From Lachnospiraceae bacterium (GTDB taxonomy: Bacteria; Bacillota_A; Clostridia; Lachnospirales; Lachnospiraceae): a stretch of DNA of 31,878 bases. This document shows positions 24,164 through 31,878 of this stretch, one piece after another (the stretch's first letter is position 1; each line of letters begins with the position of its first letter). The translations under genes were made by a program, and so were the position numbers. The notes under the pieces were generated by a model. It saw only the letters and a list, made by a program, of their open reading frames with translations. It had not been told where the DNA came from and made no database searches. The stretch spans positions 1 to 31,878 of the forward strand of contig JAIKXO010000078.1 of assembly GCA_024684065.1 (NCBI GenBank), read 5' to 3'.

Positions 24164-24469
24164 TCAGACAAACAGCTCCAACAGGAACACAACAACGCAG
24201 GAAATGATGGAGACCTGCAAAAGAGGCATGCCAAACCAGGCGAGGAGCACTCCTGCCACAAAGGCGGCGGCTCCCGCAACGGGTGAATCGGTTGCTGAAA
24301 CTATGGCAGGGAAGGTCATTACCGAAAGCGTGACATAGGGCACATAAAACAGAAAGGACCTGATGATCGGATTTTTTATCTCACGTCTTATCAGGGTGAG
24401 AGGGATCACCCTGATCAAATAGGTTACCCCGGCCATTATAAGAATGTAAATGAGTTTATTGTGATCCAT
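24164..24469 (-). CDS. azlD: AzlD family branched-chain amino acid export subunit
   Basis: A 101-residue membrane protein with three or four hydrophobic helices. It starts MDHNKLIYILIMAGVTYLIR, then VIPLTLIRREIKNPIIRSFL and YVPYVTLSVMTFPAI, all typical of AzlD. A short terminal helix ends VVFLLELFV. AAGGAAA precedes the ATG. It is the small partner of AzlC; the pair forms an exporter of branched-chain amino acids and analogues such as azaleucine. azlC lies 67 bp upstream on the same strand. Confidence 0.88.
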   Translation of the reverse strand: MDHNKLIYILIMAGVTYLIRVIPLTLIRREIKNPIIRSFLFYVPYVTLSVMTFPAIVSATDSPVAGAAAFVAGVLLAWFGMPLLQVSIISCVVVFLLELFV

Positions 24470-24536
24470 CAGTGGTTTCCTTAAAATATCATCTTATCAA
24501 CAGGAATTGCCAAAGAGCGGAAGCGGCAGACAGATA

Positions 24537-25256
24537 TCATTCCGTACCGCTTAGCTCCTCTTCTTTTACAGGGAACAAAACAGCCGCTCCCAGAGAGACC
24601 GCTACGGTGAGTATTATGATCCTGAAGCCCGAGCCTATTTCCGAAAGGGGCGGAAGATATGTAAAAACCGTGCTCAGGATCATGGATATAAGGACGAGGA
24701 AAAACAGTACCCGGTTCTTCTTTGCCGGAGGGATTATTATGGCGATGAACATGCCGTAAAGGGCAACGCTCAGAGCCGAAACGACATTATAAGGAAGAAT
24801 GTTCCCGACCATTACCCCGAGCCCGGTTCCTATGGCCCATGCCGGGGCGGCTGCCGCGACAGCGCCGTAGGAATAACAGGGGTTGAGCTTTCCCGGAAAG
24901 GCTATGGAGATTCCGAAGATCTCATCGGTCAGGGTCATTCCTAAAAGGAGCCTCTTTGGGAGTGAGGTTTCCTGCGGGATCTTCTGGCTCATAGCGCAGG
25001 ACATGAGCATGTAACGGATGTTGATGACGAATTCCATTACAGCCATCTCAATATAACCGGCGGAGGCGGCGATAAGGGTAAAGCCTGCGAATTCACCTGC
25101 CGACGCGAGACAGAGAAGGCTCGCGAATGAAGCAAGGGGCGCGGAAAGGCCCGCGTTTTTTGCGGCGATCCCAAGAGAAAAGGATACCGCAAGGTATCCT
25201 AAGGCTATCGGGACAGCGTCCTGTATTCCTTTTCTAAAGCAGCTTAAATTATCCAT
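24537..25256 (-). CDS. azlC: AzlC family branched-chain amino acid exporter
   Basis: A 239-residue membrane protein with about seven helices. Family features are FRKGIQDAVPIALGYLAVSF (8-27), GLSAPLASFASLLCLASAGE, the NIRYMLMSCAMSQKIP motif near residue 80, and LLLGMTLTDEIFGISIAFPG. A GGGAGC site lies about 11 bases before the ATG. It is co-transcribed with the downstream azlD and exports branched-chain amino acids from the cytoplasm. No Lrp-type regulator is next to it, unlike in the Bacillus azl operon. Confidence 0.9.
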   Translation of the reverse strand: MDNLSCFRKGIQDAVPIALGYLAVSFSLGIAAKNAGLSAPLASFASLLCLASAGEFAGFTLIAASAGYIEMAVMEFVINIRYMLMSCAMSQKIPQETSLPKRLLLGMTLTDEIFGISIAFPGKLNPCYSYGAVAAAAPAWAIGTGLGVMVGNILPYNVVSALSVALYGMFIAIIIPPAKKNRVLFFLVLISMILSTVFTYLPPLSEIGSGFRIIILTVAVSLGAAVLFPVKEEELSGTE

Positions 25257-25331
25257 AACATTGAGTTTCGCTCCCGGAAATGCTCCGGGGTTGTGCGGGA
25301 AATGCCGGACAGTCCCTTCCGATCAGGTTGT

Positions 25332-26777
25332 TTAATGCCTGAAAAGATTGACCACAAGCTTGATCCCGTATTTGCAATAGTTCAAAAATACACCGGGGTG
25401 AGTGATGCATTCACCCATTTTCTTAAATATATATCTGGGCCGTAAATAGAACGAAAGCAGGATGTTTTTCCTTAGCTTCATGACTTCGTCAAGCGTAAGA
25501 TGCATCGTTCCGCTCATGCTGGAATGGAAAAAGTCCGAGCCGAGCACTGATTCCGCGAGCAGATTGTTCTCCTTGCAGGTATCATATAAAGGTGTCCCAT
25601 AGAACGGAAGAGCGATCGTGACCTCGATAAAGTCGGGGTCGGCTTTCATGATAAGCTTCTTGGTTTCCATGATATGCTCCTTTGTCTCCCAGGGGAAGCC
25701 TATCACGAAAAAGCCCCAGAAGGGAAGCTTCAGCTCGTGGCACCATTTTGCGGCCTGAAGGTTTTCTTCCGCAGTGGTGCCTTTCTTCATAAGCTTTAAG
25801 ATCTCGTTGGAACCGGATTCAAAGCCGAAGGCGACAAGGAAGCACCCGGCTTCCTTCATAAGTTCAAGCGTCTCCCTGCTCAGGGGCCGGACTCTGGAAT
25901 TAGCGGTAAACTGTATCTTTCCGTGAAGCGGGGATTCGATTATGAGCCTGCACATTTCCTGGACCCATTTCGGATTGATGGTAAAAGTGTCTGCCTTAAA
26001 GAAGAAGTTCTTTATTCCGTGCCTTTCATAGCATTCCTGCATTTCCTTAAGAACATTTGCGGGAGAACGGAACCTCACGGCCTTTCCCGAGATCTCCGGA
26101 GTAAGACAGAATACACAGTTTGACGGACAGCCGCGCGCTGTCTGTATCGTAGCCATGGGCTCGTCGGTATCCGGCCTTTTATAGAGAGCGTTATTCATTA
26201 ACTCTCTTGCAGGGAAGGGCTGGTCGTCCAGGTTCTCTCCCCAGGTGTGGAAAGCGGTCGGGATAAACTTTCCGTTTTCATCCCTGTAAAGGATAGAAAG
26301 CACATCCTCGATCTTTCCTTCATTTCTCAGGGCGTAATCGGTCACCCCTCCGATCGCGAAATCCACCTCGCCCCCTATCAGGTAATCTACATGGGAAAGA
26401 TCCAGAAGGTCGAGCATGGCCTGTTCGGGAGCGTAAAAAAGAGCACCCTTTAAAACGACCACGGGATCATATTTCTCTTTTATCTCGTTTATAAGCTTAA
26501 GGTCATCGAAAATGGTGGTATTGGTAATACTCATCATTATGAGATCCGGCCTGTAATCGCTTAAGTCCTTATGAAGATCTTCCATGGAGGCCCCTTCGGT
26601 CTGGTAGTCCCGAAGCTTTACCTCATAATGCTTATTTAAAAGCACAGCCGCCGCATAGCCCAGATCATTGCAGGCGCGCATGGCCTGGGCGGAACCGTCG
26701 TCTATGTTCTGCTGGCATCTGTCCTCGCCCCTCTGGAACAGCGCTCCGGGCGGATAAAACAAAAGTACCTTATTCAT
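25332..26777 (-). CDS. B12-binding domain radical SAM protein
   Basis: A 481-residue protein. Residues about 1-150 form a cobalamin-binding-like Rossmann domain (MNKVLLFYPPGALFQRGEDR, then DLIMMSITNTTIFDDL and YLIGGEVDFAI). The radical SAM barrel follows with the [4Fe-4S] motif CPSNCVFC (Cys217, 221, 224), SAM-site GFESGSNEILKLMKKG and FWGFFVIGFPWETKE. A C-terminal segment with aromatic and hydrophobic stretches (SFYLRPRYIFKKMGE) ends the protein. This BchE/P-methylase-like architecture performs methyl transfers or ring-forming chemistry, often in lipid or natural-product pathways. GGAGGAG lies 7 bases before the ATG. It stands alone behind a strong promoter; no partner gene reveals the substrate. 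Confidence 0.87.
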   Translation of the reverse strand: MNKVLLFYPPGALFQRGEDRCQQNIDDGSAQAMRACNDLGYAAAVLLNKHYEVKLRDYQTEGASMEDLHKDLSDYRPDLIMMSITNTTIFDDLKLINEIKEKYDPVVVLKGALFYAPEQAMLDLLDLSHVDYLIGGEVDFAIGGVTDYALRNEGKIEDVLSILYRDENGKFIPTAFHTWGENLDDQPFPARELMNNALYKRPDTDEPMATIQTARGCPSNCVFCLTPEISGKAVRFRSPANVLKEMQECYERHGIKNFFFKADTFTINPKWVQEMCRLIIESPLHGKIQFTANSRVRPLSRETLELMKEAGCFLVAFGFESGSNEILKLMKKGTTAEENLQAAKWCHELKLPFWGFFVIGFPWETKEHIMETKKLIMKADPDFIEVTIALPFYGTPLYDTCKENNLLAESVLGSDFFHSSMSGTMHLTLDEVMKLRKNILLSFYLRPRYIFKKMGECITHPGVFLNYCKYGIKLVVNLFRH

Positions 26778-26901
26778 ATCTATGCTCCTCCTCTGTGAAA
26801 AGGTTTTTCAACCTGAATATCCGATATACCCTTTTAAGATCCGTGGACTTTCGGGAAACAATATTCTCTTCAGATCGGATCATTACCTGTTTAACTACCT
26901 A

Positions 26902-26930
26902 TATATATCATAGTTCCATGGTGATGTCAA
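26902..26930 (-). promoter_or_regulatory. Extended -10 promoter of the radical SAM gene
   Basis: On the minus strand a consensus TTGACA (26930-26925), 17-bp spacer and TATATA (26907-26902) preceded by TG one base upstream (extended -10). The leader is about 120 bases. In the 427-bp divergent gap 26778-27204 I see no gene, only this promoter and that of the ABC-F gene. Confidence 0.65.
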
Positions 26931-27001
26931 AATGCGTTTGCTTACAGCTCCGGTCCGGTTACATCATATATCACAGATCAGAGTATGTGGAGTTTTTTTC
27001 T

Positions 27002-27030
27002 TTGCATTGTGAGTCACATTTTGATATACT
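27002..27030 (+). promoter_or_regulatory. Promoter of the ABC-F/GreA operon
   Basis: TTGCAT (27002-27007), 17-bp spacer, TATACT (27025-27030). Transcription would start near 27037, leaving a leader of about 168 bases before ATG 27205. The leader holds an ATCTGC/GCAGAT hairpin (27168-27192) and a near-repeat CAGATxATAGTTTGAxC at 27140-27156 and 27188-27204. Confidence 0.55.
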
Positions 27031-27204
27031 TCTCAAATGAGCTGTCGCGCTTAACGGCAGGCCCTTGCCCACAACTGTTCAGTGTAAACCGTGACATCTG
27101 AAAGAAAATGATCCGGCCTGAAAAGCGGACGGAACGGTTCAGATTATAGTTTGAACCAAAGCGCACGATCTGCTGTGCATATCGGCGCAGATAATAGTTT
27201 GATC

Positions 27205-29196
27205 ATGTTATATAAAATAATGAACGGGACAGTAGAGCTGTCCGGAAATATCATACTTAACAGAATAAATTTCGAGATCAAGAACAAAAATGAGAAGCTC
27301 GCGGTGATCGGGAGGAACGGGAGCGGGAAGACTACGCTTCTTAAGCTTATCTCGGGAGAATATTCCCTGACACATGAGGACGGGGTGAATTCACAGATCG
27401 CAATGACCGGGAACCCTTCCATCGGGCATCTTAAACAGCTTTCCTTTGAGAATGACGACAGGACCCTTGATGAAGAGATAAGGACGGTCTTTTCAAGGGT
27501 GATCGATATGAAGAAGCGTCTTTCAGAGCTTGTTAAAAAGATGGAAGAGGACCCTTCAGAGAGGCTTTCCGCGGAATATACAAGGCTTGAAGAGGAATTT
27601 AACGACATAGGCGGCTACTACTATGAAAAGGAGTATGACGCAATGCTAAGGAGCTTCGGATTCTCTTTGGAGGATAAAAATAAGAAGCTTTCCGAGTTTT
27701 CCGGAGGGCAGAGGACAAAGCTTGCCTTTATAAGGCTTCTTTTGTCAAAGCCCGATATCCTTCTTCTTGACGAACCTACGAACCATCTTGACATTGACGC
27801 GATCGAGTGGCTGGAGAGTTATCTGAAAAACTATAAGCGCTCCGTGGTTATCGTGTCCCATGACAGGATGTTTCTGGATAAGATCGTTTCCGGGGTCTAT
27901 GAGATAGAGAACCACCGGCTTAAAAGGTATAACGGTAACTATACGGACTATGCCAGGCAGAAGAAGGAGGATTACGAAAGACAGCTGAAGGAATATAATG
28001 CGCAGGCTAAGGAGATAGACAGGCTCAACTCAATAGCCGAGAGGTTTATGGGGAAGCCTACGAAGGTCAGCATGGCCAGATCGAAGCTAAAGGCCATTGA
28101 GCATATGGAAAAGATCGATGCCCCTGAGAAACCTGACGAACGCTCTTTTCATGCGGATTATACCCCAAGGGTGATCCCGGGAAAGGATATCCTTTTTGTA
28201 AAGGAGCTGTCGATAGGGTATGACAGGGTGCTCTCAACCGTTTCCTTCGAGGTAAAGCGCGGAGACAGGCTTGGGATCATAGGAGCGAACGGCCTCGGAA
28301 AATCCACCCTGATAAAGACGATCGTCGGGGCGGTGAAGCCGATCTCGGGAAGCTTCCGCTACGGAACGAACGTCGAGACCGGGTATTTTGACCAGCAGAT
28401 GGCGCAGTATACCTCGGACAAGACAGTGATAGACGATTTCTGGGATGAATACCCTTCTTTAAACGAGACCGAGGTGAGAAACGCTCTCGGAGGCTTTCTC
28501 TTTACAAAGGACGATGTTTTCAAGGAAGTATCCATGCTTTCGGGTGGAGAGAAGGTCAGGCTGTCGCTTTGCAAGCTGTTTATGAAGAGACCTAACCTCT
28601 TAGTGCTTGATGAGCCGACAAACCACATGGATATAGCGGGAAAAGAGACGCTGGAGGAGCTGATAAACGGCTTTGAAGGCACGGTGATCTATGTCTCACA
28701 CGACAGGTACTTCATGAAAAAGACTGCAACAAGGCTTCTGTCAATAGAAGAGGATGCCGTCAGGCTTTACCCCTTCGGATATGAACAGTATGCAGAGGAG
28801 CAGGAAAGGCTTAAGGAAAGCGCGCAGGGACGGGGAGAGACGGACAGGAGCGGAATAGCTCTTTCGGGCAGCGTCATTTCGGTTGACATAAATCAGATCA
28901 ACGATAAAAACTATGATAAGAACAGCGGAAGAAAAGCGGAAAATCCTCAGGACGAGGTTAACATAAAAAAAGGGATGCTGTCATATCAGGCGGGAAAAGA
29001 GGCATCCAAGGCGGAGAAGAAGCAGAAAAAGCTGGAGGAAAGGATAGAACGGCTTGAGGAAGCTTTAAACAGGAAAAAGAGCGAGCTTGAGAATCCGGAA
29101 TACGCAAGCGACTATGTGAAGCTCTCGGAAATACAGAAGGAAGCGGATGCGCTGGAGGAGGAGCTTCTTTCGGCAATGGAGGAGTATATGAAATGA
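27205..29196 (+). CDS. ABC-F family ribosome-associated ATPase
   Basis: A 663-residue soluble protein with two ABC domains and no membrane segments, the ABC-F arrangement acting on ribosomes. Domain 1 has Walker A GRNGSGKTT (36-44), signature FSGGQRTKLA and Walker B ILLLDEPTNHLD. The linker (about 245-310) contains the family helical pair, ending KPTKVSMARSKLKAIEHMEK. Domain 2 has GANGLGKST, LSGGEKVRLS and LLVLDEPTNHMD. The C-terminal tail is a coiled coil (KKLEERIERLEEALNRKKSE). ATG 27205 fits the usual start (MLYKIMNGTVELSGN), but its ribosome site is weak; an in-frame TTG at 27151 is possible. It overlaps the GreA-like gene by 4 bp. It may be a housekeeping translation factor or an antibiotic-protection protein. 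Confidence 0.9.
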   Translation: MLYKIMNGTVELSGNIILNRINFEIKNKNEKLAVIGRNGSGKTTLLKLISGEYSLTHEDGVNSQIAMTGNPSIGHLKQLSFENDDRTLDEEIRTVFSRVIDMKKRLSELVKKMEEDPSERLSAEYTRLEEEFNDIGGYYYEKEYDAMLRSFGFSLEDKNKKLSEFSGGQRTKLAFIRLLLSKPDILLLDEPTNHLDIDAIEWLESYLKNYKRSVVIVSHDRMFLDKIVSGVYEIENHRLKRYNGNYTDYARQKKEDYERQLKEYNAQAKEIDRLNSIAERFMGKPTKVSMARSKLKAIEHMEKIDAPEKPDERSFHADYTPRVIPGKDILFVKELSIGYDRVLSTVSFEVKRGDRLGIIGANGLGKSTLIKTIVGAVKPISGSFRYGTNVETGYFDQQMAQYTSDKTVIDDFWDEYPSLNETEVRNALGGFLFTKDDVFKEVSMLSGGEKVRLSLCKLFMKRPNLLVLDEPTNHMDIAGKETLEELINGFEGTVIYVSHDRYFMKKTATRLLSIEEDAVRLYPFGYEQYAEEQERLKESAQGRGETDRSGIALSGSVISVDINQINDKNYDKNSGRKAENPQDEVNIKKGMLSYQAGKEASKAEKKQKKLEERIERLEEALNRKKSELENPEYASDYVKLSEIQKEADALEEELLSAMEEYMK

Positions 29197-29696
29197 GGGA
29201 CAGACTGACAAGATCCGACATAAAAAAAATGGAGGATGAGATAGAATACAGGACGGTAACGCTTCGGGAAAAGCTTATCGAGGATGTAAAGGAAGCCAGA
29301 GCCCACGGGGATCTTTCCGAAAATTTCGAATATCATGCGGCTAAGCGTGAGAAGAATAAGAATGAAAGCCGCATAAGGTATCTTGAAAAGATGGTAAAGA
29401 CCGCGCACATCATTGATGACAGCTCAAAAGAAGACGAGGTCGGGATAAACAATACGATAACGATTTTATTCGAGGATGACGGCACGATCGAGAAATACAA
29501 GCTTGTTACGACAGTGAGGACTGATTCGTTAAACGGCCTTATCAGTATAGAATCTCCGTTAGGGAAGGCTATTCTCGGGAAAAAGCTCGGGGAAAGGGCG
29601 GAGGTTAAGGTGAATGATACCGTGTCATATTTTGTCGTAATCAAGGAGATCGATAATTCGACCGATGATTCCGAAGATAAGATCAACGAATATTAG
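29193..29696 (+). CDS. GreA/GreB family transcription elongation factor
   Basis: A 167-residue Gre factor. Residues 1-75 are the antiparallel coiled coil with the tip ARAHGDLSENFEYHAAKREK, which holds the acidic residues that enter the RNA polymerase secondary channel and trigger cleavage of backtracked RNA. The C-terminal FKBP-like globular domain spans about 85-155 (GINNTITILFEDDG, then SPLGKAILGKKLGERAEV). An acidic tail follows. ATG overlaps the ABC-F stop (ATGA), so the two are translationally coupled. The sequence is more divergent than housekeeping GreA, so it could be a paralogue. Pairing a ribosome factor and an RNA polymerase rescue factor in one operon suggests a shared role in resolving stalled expression (inference). 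Confidence 0.88.
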   Translation: MRDRLTRSDIKKMEDEIEYRTVTLREKLIEDVKEARAHGDLSENFEYHAAKREKNKNESRIRYLEKMVKTAHIIDDSSKEDEVGINNTITILFEDDGTIEKYKLVTTVRTDSLNGLISIESPLGKAILGKKLGERAEVKVNDTVSYFVVIKEIDNSTDDSEDKINEY

Positions 29697-29825
29697 AAAC
29701 CGTTATTTCAGGCGTATCGGCGGGGATCAGCTGTGAGAGGCAGTGCGGTATATCTTTAGCCCGGGCTGAGCGAAGAAAGCACCGCAATATCCGGTTTTCG
29801 GCGGAGAAAGGAAAATAACAGGGAC

Positions 29826-30704
29826 ATGAAGATAGAATTCCATGACGATTTTGATCTGAAAAAGATAAAGGACAGCGGTCAGTGCTTCCGTGTAAGGGAG
29901 CTTTCAGACGGAAGCTTCAGGTTTATTCATAAAAACAAAGTGCTGTATATAAGAAATACAGGCGGAGCGTCATATGAGGTAAGCGCGGATAAAGAGGAGT
30001 GGGAGGATATCTGGCTTCCCTATTTCGACGCGGGAAGAAGCTATGAAGGGATACGTCTGAGGATAGAGCCCGAAGACCGCTTCCTTAAGCAGGCCTCGGA
30101 ATTCGGGAAGGGGATCAGGATCCTAAGACAGGATCCATGGGAGATGCTCATAACCTTCATAATCTCACAGAGGAAGAATATCCCGGCGATTTCCGGGAGC
30201 GTTGAGATGATCGCCGAAAGGTTCGGGAAAAAGGTAAAACCGGATGTTTGTCCGGCTGCCGGCGGGGAACAAGCCGAAGAGGAACCGTTTTTTCCGGACA
30301 AAGAAGAGGGGCAGCTCTATCTCTTTCCGACGCCTTCGGAATTATCCCGCGCAACAGAAGATGATTTAAGATTATGTAAACTTGGATACAGAGCGCCCTA
30401 TGTTTTGGACGCTATAAGAAGGGTAAATAACGGAGAACTTGATTTATGTAAACTAAACTCCTGTAATGATACAGAGCTGTTTGAGACCTTGAAAAGCGTG
30501 CAGGGCGTAGGTGACAAGGTCTCAAACTGCGTGTGTCTCTATGCTTACGGGCGGACGTCTTCCGTACCTATAGATACCTGGATTGCAAGGATAATAGAAT
30601 TAGAGTATAATGGGAAAAATCCGTTCGATAAATACGAGGATGCTGGCGGGATAATGCAGCAGTGGGCGTTCTTTTACGCCAGAGAAAAGGATCTTGGCCG
30701 GTAA
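29826..30704 (+). CDS. 8-oxoguanine DNA glycosylase (OGG1 type)
   Basis: A 292-residue base-excision repair enzyme. The N-terminal domain (1-95) begins with the OGG-type DSGQCFRVRELSDG. The HhH-GPD domain includes DPWEMLITFIISQRKNIPAI, then the helix-hairpin-helix SVQGVGDKVSNCVCLYAYGR with the Schiff-base Lys231 and the catalytic Asp250 in VPIDTW. It removes oxidised guanine and nicks the strand through its lyase activity. There is an acidic insert of about 25 residues (roughly 141-165, GGEQAEEEPFFPDKEEG) in the middle of the helical domain. The C-terminus is short (FYAREKDLGR) and lacks the extra helices of eukaryotic OGG1. It sits alone after a 129-bp gap in which I see nothing definite. 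Confidence 0.9.
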   Translation: MKIEFHDDFDLKKIKDSGQCFRVRELSDGSFRFIHKNKVLYIRNTGGASYEVSADKEEWEDIWLPYFDAGRSYEGIRLRIEPEDRFLKQASEFGKGIRILRQDPWEMLITFIISQRKNIPAISGSVEMIAERFGKKVKPDVCPAAGGEQAEEEPFFPDKEEGQLYLFPTPSELSRATEDDLRLCKLGYRAPYVLDAIRRVNNGELDLCKLNSCNDTELFETLKSVQGVGDKVSNCVCLYAYGRTSSVPIDTWIARIIELEYNGKNPFDKYEDAGGIMQQWAFFYAREKDLGR

Positions 30705-30804
30705 GGAGTATAAGTCTGAGAGCTAAAGAATTTCTAACTTGATTGGCGGGTCAGATACGAGCCCGGATATTTATCCGGCCCATGCCTGGCCCCGGAGGAC
30801 AAAA

Positions 30805-31404
30805 ATGAGGGAAAGACCAAAGGAACATGAGGTTTACAGGCATTTTAAGGGAAGGTATTACCAGGTTATAGCGGTAGCGAGACATACAGAGTATGATGAA
30901 GAACTCGTTATATACCGTCCTCTTTTTGAGGGAGGGGAGGTATATGCAAGACCGCTTGAATCCTTTATGAGCGAGGTTGACAGGGAAGCCTATCCGAATG
31001 CGAGACAGAAATACAGGTTCATGCTGGCTACCGGGGAAAGCCACGGTGGAAAGAGTGAAAAGGAAACGGAAGATAACACACCGAAGCCTGTGGAGGAGAG
31101 GCCTGCCTATGTGAATGGCGCTATAGAGGAGGAGGTCTCCGATCAAAAGGAGATCTATGACCATGACAGGAACCCTGACAGCCTGCTCGATCCCGATTTA
31201 GAGGCTTTTCTTGATGAAAAATCGGTAAAAAAGAAGATCGACATCCTTATGTTTATGAGAAAAAGGATGACCGAGGACATGCTCAATACCATATCCGTTG
31301 CGCTTGATATAAGGCTGACGGGAGAAAACCTTGAGGACAGATATATGGAGATCCTCGATTTTTTAAAGACCAAGAATAAATACGAAAGCGACAGGCTGAG
31401 ATAA
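30805..31404 (+). CDS. DUF1653 domain protein
   Basis: A 199-residue protein. The first 65 residues are a DUF1653 domain: RPKEHEVYRHFKGRYYQVIA, VARHTEYDEELVIYRPLF and EVYARPLESFMSEVD. This small beta-barrel-like domain has no known function. The rest is an acidic linker and a helical C-terminal part (DPDLEAFLDEKSVKKKIDIL, then LEDRYMEILDFLKTK) that looks unique to related Lachnospiraceae proteins. ATG 30805 is chosen because GGAGG (30794-30798) lies 6 bases upstream; an earlier in-frame TTG at 30739 has no site. A CCGGAT-ATTT-ATCCGG hairpin lies just upstream at 30763-30778. It is followed after 49 bp by a glycosyltransferase. Confidence 0.85.
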   Translation: MRERPKEHEVYRHFKGRYYQVIAVARHTEYDEELVIYRPLFEGGEVYARPLESFMSEVDREAYPNARQKYRFMLATGESHGGKSEKETEDNTPKPVEERPAYVNGAIEEEVSDQKEIYDHDRNPDSLLDPDLEAFLDEKSVKKKIDILMFMRKRMTEDMLNTISVALDIRLTGENLEDRYMEILDFLKTKNKYESDRLR

Positions 31405-31412
31405 GCTGTCGG

Positions 31413-31435
31413 GGACCGGAGCGTAAGCCCGGTCC
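31413..31435 (+). other. GC-rich hairpin between DUF1653 and glycosyltransferase genes
   Basis: GGACCGG (31413-31419) pairs with CCGGTCC (31429-31435) over a 9-base loop. No T-run follows, so it is a weak or processing hairpin rather than a clear terminator. Confidence 0.4.
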
Positions 31436-31453
31436 GGCTGAGGATTATATATT

Positions 31454-31878
31454 ATGAAGCTTTTATCGATAGCTGTTCCCTGTTATAATTCCCAGGACTA
31501 CATGAGGAGAGCCATAGACTGCCTTCTTGTCGGAGGGGAGGATGTAGAGGTCATCATCGTTGACGACGGCTCGAAGGATGATACCGCAAGGATCGGGGAT
31601 GAATACGCGCGGAAATATCCGTCGATAGTAAAGTGTGTGCATCAGGAGAACGGCGGCCACGGCGAAGCGGTAAATACGGGACTTAAGAACGCGGAGGGGA
31701 CTTTTTTCAAGGTTCTCGACTCTGACGACTGGTTTAAGGAGGAGGCGTATCTCGCAGTCTTAAGAAAGCTCAAGGAGCTTGTTCGCCTCGGAACGGTTGT
31801 GGATATGTTCATCTGCAACTTCGTCTATGAGAAGGAAGGCAAGAAGCGGAAGAAGGTCATGACCTTCGGAACTGCTCT
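31454..31878 (+). CDS. Family 2 glycosyltransferase (partial, runs off the right edge)
   Basis: The first 141 residues of a GT-A fold glycosyltransferase. It begins MKLLSIAVPCYNSQDYMRRA, the GT2 first strand, followed by VEVIIVDDGSKDDTARI (nucleotide-sugar-binding DDGS), VHQENGGHGEAVNTGLKNAE and the metal-binding DSDDW. GAGGAT lies about 9 bases upstream of the ATG. GT2 enzymes transfer sugars from nucleotide donors in polysaccharide or teichoic-acid-type synthesis; the acceptor cannot be told. No stop is reached before the window ends. Confidence 0.88.
   Translation, partial: MKLLSIAVPCYNSQDYMRRAIDCLLVGGEDVEVIIVDDGSKDDTARIGDEYARKYPSIVKCVHQENGGHGEAVNTGLKNAEGTFFKVLDSDDWFKEEAYLAVLRKLKELVRLGTVVDMFICNFVYEKEGKKRKKVMTFGTA

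Noticed and set aside
26795..27040. An 81-codon frame in the divergent gap before the ABC-F gene
   Set aside because: No ribosome binding site or recognisable sequence, and it overlaps the promoters of both flanking genes.
1..31878. CRISPR array, tRNA or rRNA genes
   Set aside because: No regularly spaced short direct repeats with unique spacers, no cloverleaf-like sequence and no rRNA-like blocks were seen. The only tandem array (21388-21615) has a 100-bp period with internal hairpins.

Overview
The window looks like chromosome of an anaerobic Firmicute of the Lachnospiraceae type (Butyrivibrio/Roseburia-like). The grounds are moderate GC, heavy use of AGA/AGG/ATA codons, strong purine-rich ribosome binding sites, an AzlCD pair, a DUF554 membrane protein, a radical-SAM/B12-binding protein and intracellular hemicellulose enzymes. 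No rRNA, tRNA or CRISPR array was seen. TAG ends several intact genes, so the genetic code appears standard.

Layout. Positions 1-10160 are an accessory zone full of gene remnants. It holds a decayed cyclophilin-like gene; an aldo/keto reductase with a TetR regulator and two matching operator palindromes; a phage tail-chaperone relic; a Phd/PIN toxin-antitoxin pair with paired operators; and a LysR regulator divergent from a four-gene operon (small protein, alpha/beta hydrolase with a Cys nucleophile, flavodoxin-like protein, cyclophilin-like lipoprotein). It also holds an HTH/Fic toxin-antitoxin locus whose Fic gene is broken, a 5'-truncated flavodoxin-like gene, an intact DUF554 gene, and scrambled halves of alpha/beta hydrolases. 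Hydrolase, flavodoxin and cyclophilin families recur as intact and broken copies, suggesting repeated duplication and deletion.

Positions 10185-14757 are a glycan block: a GH29 alpha-L-fucosidase-like gene convergent with a GH67 alpha-glucuronidase and a metallophosphoesterase lipoprotein. Neither glycosidase has a signal peptide, so imported oligosaccharides are the likely substrates. Positions 15079-19132 hold one very large gene (about 1350 codons) for a calpain-like (C2) cysteine protease. It is now split by a one-base shift at an A8 run and by an in-frame TAG 14 codons after the catalytic Cys.

Positions 19427-31878 are mostly core genes: a divergent methionyl-tRNA synthetase with a degenerate KMSKS loop, an exact 100-bp-period tandem repeat with three hairpins per unit, a PTS enzyme I, a TcdA-like E1 enzyme, AzlCD, a radical SAM protein, an ABC-F ATPase overlapping a GreA-like factor, an OGG1-type DNA glycosylase, a DUF1653 protein and the start of a family 2 glycosyltransferase.

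The best candidates for something undescribed are the split giant protease (recoding, phase variation or recent decay), the three-hairpin repeat that supplies the synthetase C-terminus and stop codon, and the divergent synthetase. All functions are read from motifs by eye; no database search was possible.
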